This document shows positions 32,849 through 42,198 of a DNA stretch of 64,000 nucleotides, in pieces. The stretch is from Luteolibacter sp. LG18 (GTDB lineage Bacteria; Verrucomicrobiota; Verrucomicrobiia; Verrucomicrobiales; Akkermansiaceae). Numbering within the stretch: position 1 is the first letter of the stretch; every line of letters begins with the position of its first letter. Both the position numbers and the translations under genes were made by a program. The notes below the pieces were generated by a model. That model was given only the letters and a program-made list of their open reading frames with translations, searched no databases and was not told the DNA's origin. The stretch spans positions 992,001 to 1,056,000 of the forward strand of contig NZ_AP024600.1 of the NCBI RefSeq assembly GCF_036322585.1, written 5' to 3'.

Positions 32849-35155
32849 CTACGGCACCTTGACGGTCACCACCAGGGTGGCCGAGCGGCCGTGGTCGTCC
32901 ACCACCCGGAGCTTCCGTTTCCCGGGCGTGGGTTGCCACGGCAGCCCGCCATTGGCGGTGCTTTGGCCCAGGAACGCCTCGTCGCAGAACCAGTAGACCG
33001 TCGCCACCCCGGCGGCGGGTTTGGCTTTCAAGGTGATGTCTTCGGTGCCGGTGAAGTAGAGCCGGTTCGGCAGCGGCGAGAGGATCAGCGGCGCGGCCCC
33101 GGGATCGAGGCCCTCGATCCCCGCCGTGCCATTCTCCGGAGCCGGCGGTTCGCGGCGCGGCAGGCCTGCCTTCCGGAACAGAGCGAGCATGTCCGGCGGC
33201 CAGAATTCGTAGACCTCCCGCCGCAGGCCCGGCCGACCGTCGTTCCACGCCACCCGCGCGCCGGTGGAGCCATCGACCAGGATCTCGCGGTGCAGCTCGC
33301 ACATGCCGATCGGCGAAACCCCGGGCACGAACCACCCGCGGACGAGGTGCGGGCAATGCGGCCCCGGCAGACAGCCGGACAGCGCGCACAGATCGACCTG
33401 CCCGACGGTGGCGGGGGCTTCCTTCACCCGATCCGGCAGGTGAAGACGCGCGAACAATTCGAACAACAGCGGGGCGGCGGTCCGCCGGGCGACGAGCGCG
33501 TTGTTCCCCCGGCCGCTGAAATTCCCCATCCACACCACCAACACGTGATCGCCGCGCACGCCCGCGGCCCACGCGTCGCGAAACCCGTGGGAGGTGCCGG
33601 TCTTCCACGCCACCGCCGGATCGGCGCGGGAGAACCCGTAGTCCGCGCCCAGTTCCCCGGTGCCGCGGAGCATGTCCAGCACCAGGAACCGTGCGGCCTC
33701 GCTGAGCAGGGGCGGCCCGGCCTCCGGGCGGGGCGGCCCCGTCCGGAACACAAGCGGCCGGGAAACGCCATCGTCCGCCAGCGCGGCGTAGAGGCGCGCC
33801 AGTTCCAGCGGCGTGATCCCGGCCCCACCGAGCGATATACTAAGACCATAGTAAGACTCCGGTCGATCGAGCCTGACGCCGCCGTGTTTCAGGAAACCGT
33901 AGAGCCCCTCCCCCTGCAACCGCCGCGCCAGATCCACGGCGGGGATGTTGCGGCTGCGGACCAGAGCCTCGCGGGCGGTGACCGGGCCCATGAACTCACC
34001 CTCGAAGTTCTCCGGATTGTAGTCGCCGAAGGCCATCGGCGCGTCCACCAGCAGGCTGCGGGGATGGATCAGCCCCTGGTCGATCGCCAGACCGTAGATG
34101 AACGGCTTCAGCGCCGAGCCGGGCGAACGCCGGGCCCGCAGCCCATCGACCATCCCTTGGATGCTCCGGTCCCCGTAATTGCCGGAGCCGACGTAGCCGA
34201 GCACCTGCCGGGAGGGCGCATGCACGAGCACGGCGCAGGCATTGCGGATGCCGCTTTCCGACGTGCGGTCGAGACAAGCGGCGATGCCCTGCTCCAGCAC
34301 ATCCTGGATCTCCAGATCGAGCGTGGTGTCGACCACCGCGGAGGCGTCCTCGTTCATCATCCGGCGGCAGAAATGCGGCGCGCGGTGCGGAGGCTCGCCC
34401 GGCGGCACCAGCGTGAACGAAGCGGCCAGTGGATCGTCGCGCAGCGCCTCCGGGCCCGCGAGCCCGGCTTGAAGGCGGGCCTGCGCCACGGCGATCCGCG
34501 ATTGGTCCCCTGCCCGCCCGGGATGGCGGGTGGCCGGACTCTGCGGGATGATGCCGAGCGCGAACGACTCGCGCTCGCTGAGATCGGCGGCCGATTTCCC
34601 GCACCACAGCCGCGCGGCCGCGCCGATGCCCTCGACGTTCCCGCCATACGGCGCGAGGTCGCAGTAGGCCTCGAGGATCTGGTCCTTCGTGTAATGGCGC
34701 TCGAGCTGGATCGCCCGGAACATCTGTAACAGCTTGCCTCCCGGGCCGCGGGTCTGGAGGCCCCAGCGCATCCGCGCCACCTGCATGGTAAGCGTGGACG
34801 CGCCGCCCAACGGTCGACCAGTGGCCACGCCCCACAACGAGCGCGCCACCGCCACCGGGTTCACCCCGGGATGCCATCGGAACCAACGGTCCTCCTTCTC
34901 CAAAGTGGCCCGCACCATCGTCGGATGGATCTCCGCCAGCGGCGTGCGCAAGCGGTAGCGGCCATCCGGCGCGGGCGAAATGTGAAGCACCGCGCCATGG
35001 CGGTCCCGCACGACGCGCGACCACCCGAGATCCGGCGGATAGAGTTCCGGCTTCGGCAACAGGCACCAGCCCGCGCCGAGCACGAGGGAAAGGAGGGCGG
35101 CCGACCGCAGGACCGGCCGCCTCCAGGATTTCAGTTTGTGCCACCACGCACGCAC
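32849..35155 (-). CDS. pbpC: Penicillin-binding protein 1C (bifunctional glycosyltransferase/transpeptidase)
   Basis: 768 residues. A membrane anchor at about 15-35 is followed by the GT51 transglycosylase domain with the catalytic Glu in ATLEKEDRWFRWHPGVNPV and GGASTLTMQVARM. The transpeptidase domain has SxxK (PGSALKPFIYG), SxN (RSRNIPAVDL) and KTG (VAWKTGTSHGFRDAW), all present. The C-terminal about 90 residues form the BiPBP_C domain typical of PbpC. It makes or repairs peptidoglycan. It starts 7 bases past the stop of the alpha-2-macroglobulin gene, the same pairing as E. coli pbpC-yfhM. Confidence 0.95.
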   Translation of the reverse strand: MRAWWHKLKSWRRPVLRSAALLSLVLGAGWCLLPKPELYPPDLGWSRVVRDRHGAVLHISPAPDGRYRLRTPLAEIHPTMVRATLEKEDRWFRWHPGVNPVAVARSLWGVATGRPLGGASTLTMQVARMRWGLQTRGPGGKLLQMFRAIQLERHYTKDQILEAYCDLAPYGGNVEGIGAAARLWCGKSAADLSERESFALGIIPQSPATRHPGRAGDQSRIAVAQARLQAGLAGPEALRDDPLAASFTLVPPGEPPHRAPHFCRRMMNEDASAVVDTTLDLEIQDVLEQGIAACLDRTSESGIRNACAVLVHAPSRQVLGYVGSGNYGDRSIQGMVDGLRARRSPGSALKPFIYGLAIDQGLIHPRSLLVDAPMAFGDYNPENFEGEFMGPVTAREALVRSRNIPAVDLARRLQGEGLYGFLKHGGVRLDRPESYYGLSISLGGAGITPLELARLYAALADDGVSRPLVFRTGPPRPEAGPPLLSEAARFLVLDMLRGTGELGADYGFSRADPAVAWKTGTSHGFRDAWAAGVRGDHVLVVWMGNFSGRGNNALVARRTAAPLLFELFARLHLPDRVKEAPATVGQVDLCALSGCLPGPHCPHLVRGWFVPGVSPIGMCELHREILVDGSTGARVAWNDGRPGLRREVYEFWPPDMLALFRKAGLPRREPPAPENGTAGIEGLDPGAAPLILSPLPNRLYFTGTEDITLKAKPAAGVATVYWFCDEAFLGQSTANGGLPWQPTPGKRKLRVVDDHGRSATLVVTVKVP

Positions 35156-35162
35156 GGCAGGA

Positions 35163-38100
35163 TCACAGCGCGGGTTTCACCTCGATGCGGGTCGGCTCGG
35201 ACAAGCCGTGCCGGCCGCGATCATACATGTCCTCCGCCATCGCGGGCGGCACGACGAACGAGCCGGGGCTGACCGCCTTCATGCGGTAGCTCACCGACCA
35301 TTCGCCGTTTCCACCAAGGTCCAGGTAGAACAGGCTGCGGTCCTCGCGGAGCTCCGCGAAGGTGGTGCCCGCCACCGTGCCAGCGCCGGACTTCAGGTCA
35401 CCCGCGACCACCTCGAAGCCCGCGGGCAGCAGGTCGACCACCGCGACATTGGTGAGGGAGCGGGTCGAGAGGTTCCGCACCCGCAAGGTGACGGCGATGG
35501 AATCGCCGGGCCGCACCGGATGGGACGTGTCCACCGGCTTGATCTCGCGGAACACCCCGAGACCGCTGGTTTCCGGTCCCGGCGGCTTGCCGCGGTCGTA
35601 GCCCTGTTCGGTGACCTGGAAGAACGCGCCGATGTCACCGGAGCCGTTCTGTTTCCGGCGGATGCCGACCGAGGCGCTGCCCACCGGGAACGGCGAACGG
35701 ACGATGCCTTTCGCGGGTCCCGCCAGCACGGTTTCCGCGCCGGATGGCGGCTTCGCCACCAGCGTCAACTCCAGGCCGGTCTTCGCCGCGGCATCCCCGT
35801 AGGCTTTCAACGCGAGCGTCATGAACGAGGCAGTGAGCGTGGTGAAGTTCTCCTTCTTCAGCGGCTCCATCACCGGTGCCAGATCGTCGTAGCCGAAGTC
35901 CTTCGCGTCCTCCGGGAAGTGCCGGCAGCGGACGTAGAAGATCTTCAGCGCCTCGGCATCCGGAGTGCGGTCATACCAGAACACGGGCTCGGGTTGCGGC
36001 GGGTTCTTGGCGCGTGCGTCCATACAGGCGGCCATCAACTTCGCGCCCTCCTTGTCCTGCTTCAGCAGGCGGTAGGTACCGGCCATCCACGCGGCGGTGC
36101 TGGAGCCTTCCCACTTGCCAGCGTATGCCTTCGTGAGTGTGTCGCGGAGGTTCAGCAACTGGGGCGCGGGGTTCTCGCCATTGCGGGCCATCAGGTAGAT
36201 CGCGTAGGCCTGCAACTCGGCCTCGCGGAGGTTCCCGATCGGCGCGCGGGCGGTCGCCGAGACGTAGCGCACCGCGCCCTTCATCATGTCCTCCGGCACC
36301 GGGTGGCCGAGCAGTTTCGCCTCGGTAAGGAAATGCAGCACGTAGAGCGAATGGAACTCGAACGCACGCGGTGCCCCCGAATACCAGTAGCCGAATCCGC
36401 CGTCCGATTGCTGGCGGTTCGCGAGCTGGGCGATCGCGCCGCGGATGTGCTCCGCCGCCACCTCCGGTTTCAACCCGAAGTCCACCTCGGTGGACGCCAG
36501 CAGCTTCACCATCGCGCGGCTGGTGATCTGCTCGCTGCACCCGTGGGGATAACCGCTGACGTAGGCCTCCAAACCGCGTGCCAGCCCGATGGGCAGCACG
36601 CTGCCCATCGCGTCGGCCCGGCGCAGCTCCGGATAGAGCTGGCGGGTAGTCTTCACTTCATAGTTCCCGGTGCGGAACCATCCGGACGTTACCTTCGTGA
36701 GATGATGGGACGCCGGGCGCACGCTCAGCGTGATCGCGCGGTTCACCGTTTCGCCGCCAGCGGTGGCGGTGAACTTCAGCTCGGTGCCACCCAGCGCGTC
36801 CTTCGCGCGGAAGCGGAAACGCACCATGCCTTCCTTGCCCTGCGCGAGGTTCACCACGGCTTCCGCCGCGCCGACCGTTTCGAGCTCCGCTCCCGGCTTC
36901 ACGGTCACCTTGATGTCGGTGGCGGTGGGCGCATTGAGATTGCAGGTCACGGCCAGCGAGGCCTCGAACTCATCGCCGGGCGAGGCGAAGAGCGGCGCGT
37001 TCGGCAACAGGATGATCGGTGAACGCGCGAGCGTGGAGGTTTCCGCGACGCCGATGCCATCGGCGCGGGCGGCCACCGCCATCACCCGCAGGTTGCCGTT
37101 GAAGTAATCCGGCACCAGCCACTTCAACTCCTTCGCCTGCGGGCCGGACTCGACCATCCCCGACCAGTAAACCACCGGGGCCTCCTGGCGGCGTTTGAAC
37201 GGATTGACGTGCATTGCCAGCGCCGAGTCGGCATCGCCGCCGAACGCGGGGGCTGATTTCAGGAACTGGTATTCCGGCAGCAGCAGGTCGAGCCATTGCA
37301 GCGTCTCGACCTCCAGCGCCTGCTTCCGCGAGAAGTAATCGAGTGGACGCGGCAGCTTGTAGTTCGTGATCTGGTGGATGCCCTCGTCCACGGCGTAGAC
37401 CAGCACGCGGGCGGGCTTGTCGCTGCTGAGGGAGAACTTCACCTCGGTGCCGGGGCGGGCCACCTTCGGTGCTTCCAGTTTCAAGCCGAGCTGGTGGCGC
37501 AGCGGCGCGACCCTCAACGGCGCGGCGGCATAGCTGAGCGGGCTGCGGAACACCTCCGGCGACGATGGCGAGCGCACGAAGGCGGCATTCACATACAACG
37601 TCCCGCCCATGTCCTCCGGCACCTTCATCTTCACCGTGGTCTCGGTGGTGTCGGTGTGGAACCACTGGTGGGCGAGCACTCGATCGCGCTCGAAAGTCAC
37701 CAGCCCCGCGCCAGCATAGGGTGCGGTGAGGTGGATCTCGATCTCCTCACCCGGCTGGGCTTCCCCCTTGCTCAGGACCAGTTCCAGCTCGGCCTCGCTG
37801 TCGACACTGCGGTTGCGATCGCCCTTGCCCGCCACGCGGTAGGGAACGGCGGCAATCAGGCGCTTGGCGGCATCCAGCACTTCCAAACGGAACGATCCGG
37901 ACTGGCCGGTTTGCACGGTGACGTCGATGCCCTCCGGCTGCCACGCCAGGTCCTCCTCGCCCAGGGTTTTCTCACGCTCGGTGGAGACGTAGGCGTAGTT
38001 GCCATTGTCCTGTTTCGTGAGCACGGACACGCGGCGGATCTCGATCAAGCGCTTGTGCAGGCCGGCCATCGCCACCGGCTTCGCGGCACGATCGAGGGCG

Positions 38101-41100
38101 ATGAACTTCACAGTGCGGACCGCGTCCTTGCCGAGATAATCGAGGTCACCATCCGGCTTCCAGCCGATCACCTGCTCCAGCGGCGAAACGAGCTGCGTGA
38201 GCGCGTGGCGGACGCTGCGGCCTCCCTCGCGCTCGAAGGCCTCCGTCAGCACCGCCATCCGGAACGAAACATCCGGCACCGAGGCGAGCGGCAGGTTGAA
38301 CTCCGCCACGCCGTCCTCGCCGGTCTTCACCTCGCCGAGGTCGACCGTGCGGCCGGCCTGCGATTTCGACTTCTGCGCGGTGGGATCATGGAAGGTGAAT
38401 CCCTCCCAGCCCTCGAACGAGAACTCCGCGGTCGAATACTCCAACCGCATCGTCACCCGGCGCTCGGCCGCGGGTTCGCCGAAGAGCGAGTTCACCGACA
38501 CCTTCGCCTTCGCGTCAGCCGGCGACATCCATCCACCGCCCGGCGCGGGATCGATCACGGTGGCGACCTTCATCCGGTCCGGCTGGAATTCCTCCACCTT
38601 CAAGGAGGCTCGGCCCAGGCGGAACAGCTCGCGGTCCTCGCTATCCAACACGGCGGCGGCGAGATGGTATTGGCCAAGCACGGCCCCCTCGGTGAGCGGC
38701 AGCTTCACTTCGAAAAACCCGTCGTAGGGCAGGCGGATCTTCTGCTCGCCCGCGGTGCGCCCCTGCGAATCGGTGAGGGTGATCCGCACCGGCAGACCTT
38801 CCAGCACCGGGCTCCAATCGCGACGCCGCACCAGCACGCCGCCATTCACCATGTCGCCCGGGCGGTAGATACCGCGCTCGGTGAACACGAATCCTTCCAC
38901 CGCCTTCTGCCGGGACGCGAGCACGCCCTCGGTATCGAAGCGGGAGAAATCCATCGACTGGAGTTGGCTGCGACGCAACGGCAGGAAGGTCACGTCGTTC
39001 CCCTTCACCGCCAGCACCGCCACCGGCTGGCGCTCCTGCACAAAGCCCTCCAGTGAGGGCAGCGACGCCTTGCCATCCGCTCCGGTCACCGTTTCCACGA
39101 GCACCGTGCCATTGCGGGCGAGCGCCTTCAGCGTCACCCCCGCCACCGGTTGCCCTGCACCGAGCGACATCACGAACACGTCGCGCTTTCCGTCCGGGCC
39201 GGTCTTCGCCACCAACCCGAGATCGGTGATCATTACGAACCGCCTGCCGGGCTCGCGGCCATCGTCCTCGCGCTGCGAACGCACCGCATCATCCTCCACC
39301 CAGCCATCGACGGCGTGCCGCGCATCCTCCCCTTCCTCGTAAAGGTAGGGCTTGGACGGCGCGTCGTCGTCATCCGGTGTTTCGATCCGGCCGAACACGC
39401 TGGTGTCCGGCGCGACCGGGGTGAGTTTCTTCACCGCCTCCGCCTCGACCACGAAAATACCGAAGCCGCCTTCCAGTCGATCCGGAGCGGACATCGCCGG
39501 AGCCTCGTGCAGGTCCAGCTCGGTCTTCACCGCCTGCCACTCGTTCTCATGCGGCACCTTCACGAGCTTCCGCCAGCGCTGGACCAGGCTGGTTTCAGGA
39601 AACGTGCTGTTCATCCGCAGATCGGAGAAATCGCCGTAGTCGTTCTGCGTGACGAGATGCTGGACCTGCGAGATCGGCACCCGGCCGACCGTGAACCGCA
39701 GGTGGTCGATCCCGCGGGACTCCACCACCATCCGGCGCGCGCCGCCGAGCGTGAGGATGTTGCCCTTGCCGAGGATCTGCACCTCCTTCGGGAACTCCGG
39801 CACGCCGGTGATGTCCTGATAGGGAGCGCCGAGTTCGAACCCACCCGGCGCCTTCACTCCCGGCGAAACCCGCACCAGCACGAAGCCGGGCCGGGGCTCG
39901 ATGAAACGGAACGCATGCTGGTTGGAAAGCGGGGCTTCGCTTTCGACCGGCATCAACTGGATCTTCTTCGCCGCGGCCACCTGCTGTTCCAGCCTCGCCT
40001 TGTCGCCGGTGTCCCATCCATCCACCTCCTCACTCCGCCACCACGCCTGAAGATGGCTGGCGATCTCGGAACTCTCCAATGCCACGCTGGTGGAGATAAA
40101 CAGGAACTGCTGGGGCTCGCCCTCATCGGTCCGGATGATCCGGGTTTGAGCACCGCTGATCGTGAAGCCGGTGAACTTGTCCGGGATCCGGGTCTTCACC
40201 TCCGCCGTGTCCTTCAACGCCTCGCCTCCGGACGCCGGAACCAACCCGGCGAGGATGCTCAGTTTGGCGAAGTCCTCCTTCCCGGGGATGATCAAATTCC
40301 GGCTGCGCAGAAACCACTGCCGGGCGTCCTGGCCCTGGGTGATCATCAGATCGGGGGTGCCGTCCGGAGCGGGAGCAAACACGGCGGTGTGTCCCATGAC
40401 TTCCAGCCGCGCCTGCCGGGTCACGTCCTCCTGCGTGGCGGGATAACGGAGCCACAGCTCCCCGACCACCTGATGAACCGTCGGGTCCGCCGGGCTGGTG
40501 TAGAAATTGAAATCCCGCAGCATCGCCACCGAAGGCTCGGTGGAGAACTCCAGCGTAGTCCGGTCGAGCTTCATCAGCGGCGCGATTCCTTCCGGAGCGA
40601 GCGTCACCGAATACTTCGCGGCGGCGGGCCAATAGAGATCCTCCGGTGTGAAAACGAGCGTGCGGTTGTCCTGCCATTTCCAGATGCCATGGCGCGCGGG
40701 TTCCAGTTTCACTCCCGGCCCGGGTTCCTTGCCCACCCTCTCGAGCGGGGCGACCGGCAGTGAAAACCGGATCGTCACCGGCGAAGGTGACAGGTTCTTC
40801 TCCGGCACTCCCAAGCCCGCGGAAGGCGGCGCGGTCCATGACACCTGCACCTTCTGCTCCTCCTGGTAGACCACCACCCGCGGGCGGTGCGCCTCCCACC
40901 ATCTCATGCCGCCCCAGATGCCACCCGCGATTCCCGCGAGCGCCGCCAAGGTGATGCCCCAACCCCGCGGATGCGCCGCCATGTGGCGGCCCAGTGCCCG
41001 GGCCCTGCCGCCGGTCCACCGCAGCCACGGTGGTGCCGACCAATTGATGTTCCCAACGATACAGCCGGCCAAGTGGCCGGCTTTTCCTACCAGTGCCCTC

Positions 41101-41123
41101 AGAGGGGCGAATGTTGTTTTCAC
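35163..41123 (-). CDS. Bacterial alpha-2-macroglobulin, inner-membrane anchored
   Basis: About 1986 residues, clearly longer than E. coli YfhM (about 1650). A transmembrane anchor (GWGITLAALAGIAGGIWGG) near 55-73 is followed by many macroglobulin beta domains. A bait-like region leads to the thioester domain with GYPHGCSEQITSRAMVK, where the Cys and Gln form the thioester. The C-terminal receptor-like domain includes GVFREIKPVDTSHPVRPGD. Bacterial macroglobulins trap proteases that enter the periplasm, and PbpC, encoded next, is thought to repair the wall. Start: GTG 41123 follows a GAGGA Shine-Dalgarno; ATG 41153 and ATG 40982 are alternatives. Residues about 11-20 come from a GTAG-headed hairpin. 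Confidence 0.93.
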   Translation of the reverse strand: MKTTFAPLRALVGKAGHLAGCIVGNINWSAPPWLRWTGGRARALGRHMAAHPRGWGITLAALAGIAGGIWGGMRWWEAHRPRVVVYQEEQKVQVSWTAPPSAGLGVPEKNLSPSPVTIRFSLPVAPLERVGKEPGPGVKLEPARHGIWKWQDNRTLVFTPEDLYWPAAAKYSVTLAPEGIAPLMKLDRTTLEFSTEPSVAMLRDFNFYTSPADPTVHQVVGELWLRYPATQEDVTRQARLEVMGHTAVFAPAPDGTPDLMITQGQDARQWFLRSRNLIIPGKEDFAKLSILAGLVPASGGEALKDTAEVKTRIPDKFTGFTISGAQTRIIRTDEGEPQQFLFISTSVALESSEIASHLQAWWRSEEVDGWDTGDKARLEQQVAAAKKIQLMPVESEAPLSNQHAFRFIEPRPGFVLVRVSPGVKAPGGFELGAPYQDITGVPEFPKEVQILGKGNILTLGGARRMVVESRGIDHLRFTVGRVPISQVQHLVTQNDYGDFSDLRMNSTFPETSLVQRWRKLVKVPHENEWQAVKTELDLHEAPAMSAPDRLEGGFGIFVVEAEAVKKLTPVAPDTSVFGRIETPDDDDAPSKPYLYEEGEDARHAVDGWVEDDAVRSQREDDGREPGRRFVMITDLGLVAKTGPDGKRDVFVMSLGAGQPVAGVTLKALARNGTVLVETVTGADGKASLPSLEGFVQERQPVAVLAVKGNDVTFLPLRRSQLQSMDFSRFDTEGVLASRQKAVEGFVFTERGIYRPGDMVNGGVLVRRRDWSPVLEGLPVRITLTDSQGRTAGEQKIRLPYDGFFEVKLPLTEGAVLGQYHLAAAVLDSEDRELFRLGRASLKVEEFQPDRMKVATVIDPAPGGGWMSPADAKAKVSVNSLFGEPAAERRVTMRLEYSTAEFSFEGWEGFTFHDPTAQKSKSQAGRTVDLGEVKTGEDGVAEFNLPLASVPDVSFRMAVLTEAFEREGGRSVRHALTQLVSPLEQVIGWKPDGDLDYLGKDAVRTVKFIALDRAAKPVAMAGLHKRLIEIRRVSVLTKQDNGNYAYVSTEREKTLGEEDLAWQPEGIDVTVQTGQSGSFRLEVLDAAKRLIAAVPYRVAGKGDRNRSVDSEAELELVLSKGEAQPGEEIEIHLTAPYAGAGLVTFERDRVLAHQWFHTDTTETTVKMKVPEDMGGTLYVNAAFVRSPSSPEVFRSPLSYAAAPLRVAPLRHQLGLKLEAPKVARPGTEVKFSLSSDKPARVLVYAVDEGIHQITNYKLPRPLDYFSRKQALEVETLQWLDLLLPEYQFLKSAPAFGGDADSALAMHVNPFKRRQEAPVVYWSGMVESGPQAKELKWLVPDYFNGNLRVMAVAARADGIGVAETSTLARSPIILLPNAPLFASPGDEFEASLAVTCNLNAPTATDIKVTVKPGAELETVGAAEAVVNLAQGKEGMVRFRFRAKDALGGTELKFTATAGGETVNRAITLSVRPASHHLTKVTSGWFRTGNYEVKTTRQLYPELRRADAMGSVLPIGLARGLEAYVSGYPHGCSEQITSRAMVKLLASTEVDFGLKPEVAAEHIRGAIAQLANRQQSDGGFGYWYSGAPRAFEFHSLYVLHFLTEAKLLGHPVPEDMMKGAVRYVSATARAPIGNLREAELQAYAIYLMARNGENPAPQLLNLRDTLTKAYAGKWEGSSTAAWMAGTYRLLKQDKEGAKLMAACMDARAKNPPQPEPVFWYDRTPDAEALKIFYVRCRHFPEDAKDFGYDDLAPVMEPLKKENFTTLTASFMTLALKAYGDAAAKTGLELTLVAKPPSGAETVLAGPAKGIVRSPFPVGSASVGIRRKQNGSGDIGAFFQVTEQGYDRGKPPGPETSGLGVFREIKPVDTSHPVRPGDSIAVTLRVRNLSTRSLTNVAVVDLLPAGFEVVAGDLKSGAGTVAGTTFAELREDRSLFYLDLGGNGEWSVSYRMKAVSPGSFVVPPAMAEDMYDRGRHGLSEPTRIEVKPAL
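41063..41090 (-). repeat. GTAG-headed hairpin inside the start of the macroglobulin gene
   Basis: On the minus strand GTAG (41090-41087) is followed by GAAA and AGCCGGCC-ACTT-GGCCGGCT, a perfect 8-bp stem. It is read in frame as LVGKAGHLAGC within the cytoplasmic N-terminus of the macroglobulin if that gene starts at 41123 or 41153. Confidence 0.65.
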
Positions 41124-41270
41124 GGGAGTGGTCCTCGAGGGTGCGTTACGCATGGCCGCACACCGGCTTTCACTTTCTGAAAATATATTTTCGGGCTGTC
41201 GGAGATGCCTCCGGAACAATGACACAACTCATTGAAAACGGCATAACTCCGACACCCCAAGCAGGAGCAG

Positions 41271-41702
41271 GTAGCGCGAGGCTCCCGCCTTGCGTGCGGG
41301 GAAGATTCGTGGGGGCGTGGAAGGGTCCTGTCGGCCCTTGAGGGGCTGGGGACTCTGATTTGGAGTGCGGCGAGGCATCGCCGCTTTGGGTGCCGGAGAG
41401 AATCGACGGGATTGGCAGCGGAGCTCTGGAAGAGGAGCGGGAACCAGAGAGGGGGGTGGGTCTGGAACGAGGGAGCGGGTTGGCGAACGCAGGTGTTGTC
41501 CCGGGCGATGCCTCGCCTCCGCTCAAAGCGGCGATGCATCGCCGCACTCCAAATCCAGAGCCTCCTCTGGATGCTTTCCAGCCAAAGCGAAATGAATGTC
41601 GATTCAACCTAGGGTGAAGACGAAGATCCCCTCAATGGCAGACTGGACGAACAAGGGTCTTCGCAAGTCTTCCCAGCACGCAAGACAGGAGCCTCGCACT
41701 AC
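41271..41702. repeat. GTAG-headed REP pair with the R1 element between its arms
   Basis: GTAG at 41271 is followed by CGCGAGGC-TCCC-GCCTTGCG and TGCGGGGAAGA. The minus-strand partner from 41702 reads GTAG, TGCGAGGC-TCCT-GTCTTGCG, TGCTGGGAAGA. The arms match over about 34 bases. The 195-bp R1 element lies between them. Together with flanking sequence this fills the 740-base gap from 41124 to 41865, where no gene is supported. Confidence 0.8.
41359..41553. repeat. MITE-like element R1, copy B (intact ends)
   Basis: A 195-bp element with 30-bp terminal inverted repeats, 41359-41388 and 41524-41553, matching at 29 of 30 positions. Each end is itself a hairpin: TTTGGAGT then GCGGCGA-GGCA-TCGCCGC. 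Copy A is at 3707-3886. It encodes no protein, so any movement would depend on an enzyme elsewhere. Confidence 0.85.
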
Positions 41703-41865
41703 CTAGCGCAGGATGCAACCACCCCGGGGAGCACCGGGCGGAATGCACCGAATCCACCCTGTTGACATCCACATTTACAAGGACTTCTGCAATGGCATGA
41801 CCGCTGCGGAACGATTCGTGGCGGATCGCAACCCGCTCCGCCCACCAACCACAACCCAACCCACC

Positions 41866-42132
41866 ATGAAACTCCTGCGCCCCACCCTGACCATCCTGCT
41901 GGCCGGATCGTCCATCGCGTTCGTTTCCTGTAAATCGGAAGAAGAGAAGCGCCAGGACAAGGCTCTCGAACGCCACGCCGACGCCCTCGAAGACCAGGCC
42001 AAAATGACCCGTAAGGCCGGCGAACGCGAGGCCGCCGCCATCAAGGACGAGGCCGCCGCCGCGAAGGAAGCCGCCGACCTCAAGGCGAAGCAACTGGAGG
42101 AAGCTGCGAAGGAAACCCGCGACGCGAAATGA
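41866..42132 (+). CDS. Small coiled-coil lipoprotein
   Basis: 88 residues. The lipoprotein signal MKLLRPTLTILLAGSSIAFVSC leaves a 66-residue, almost purely helical, highly charged rest (KSEEEKRQDKALERHADALE.., AAAIKDEAAAAKEAADLKAK). The heptad pattern and Ala-rich helix recall Braun-type or osmotically induced small lipoproteins, but no wall-linking C-terminal Lys motif is seen (it ends DAK). It stands 66 bases before gltX on the same strand. Confidence 0.75.
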   Translation: MKLLRPTLTILLAGSSIAFVSCKSEEEKRQDKALERHADALEDQAKMTRKAGEREAAAIKDEAAAAKEAADLKAKQLEEAAKETRDAK

Positions 42133-42198
42133 CCCGCTCCAGGTGCGGACGCTCGCCCCGCGCTGGACTCCCGGCGCGGAGGACACTAAACCGCCCGC

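Noticed and set aside
41063..41090. Terminator for a gene reading rightwards
   Set aside because: No plus-strand gene ends nearby; the hairpin carries a GTAG head and lies in frame with the macroglobulin start.
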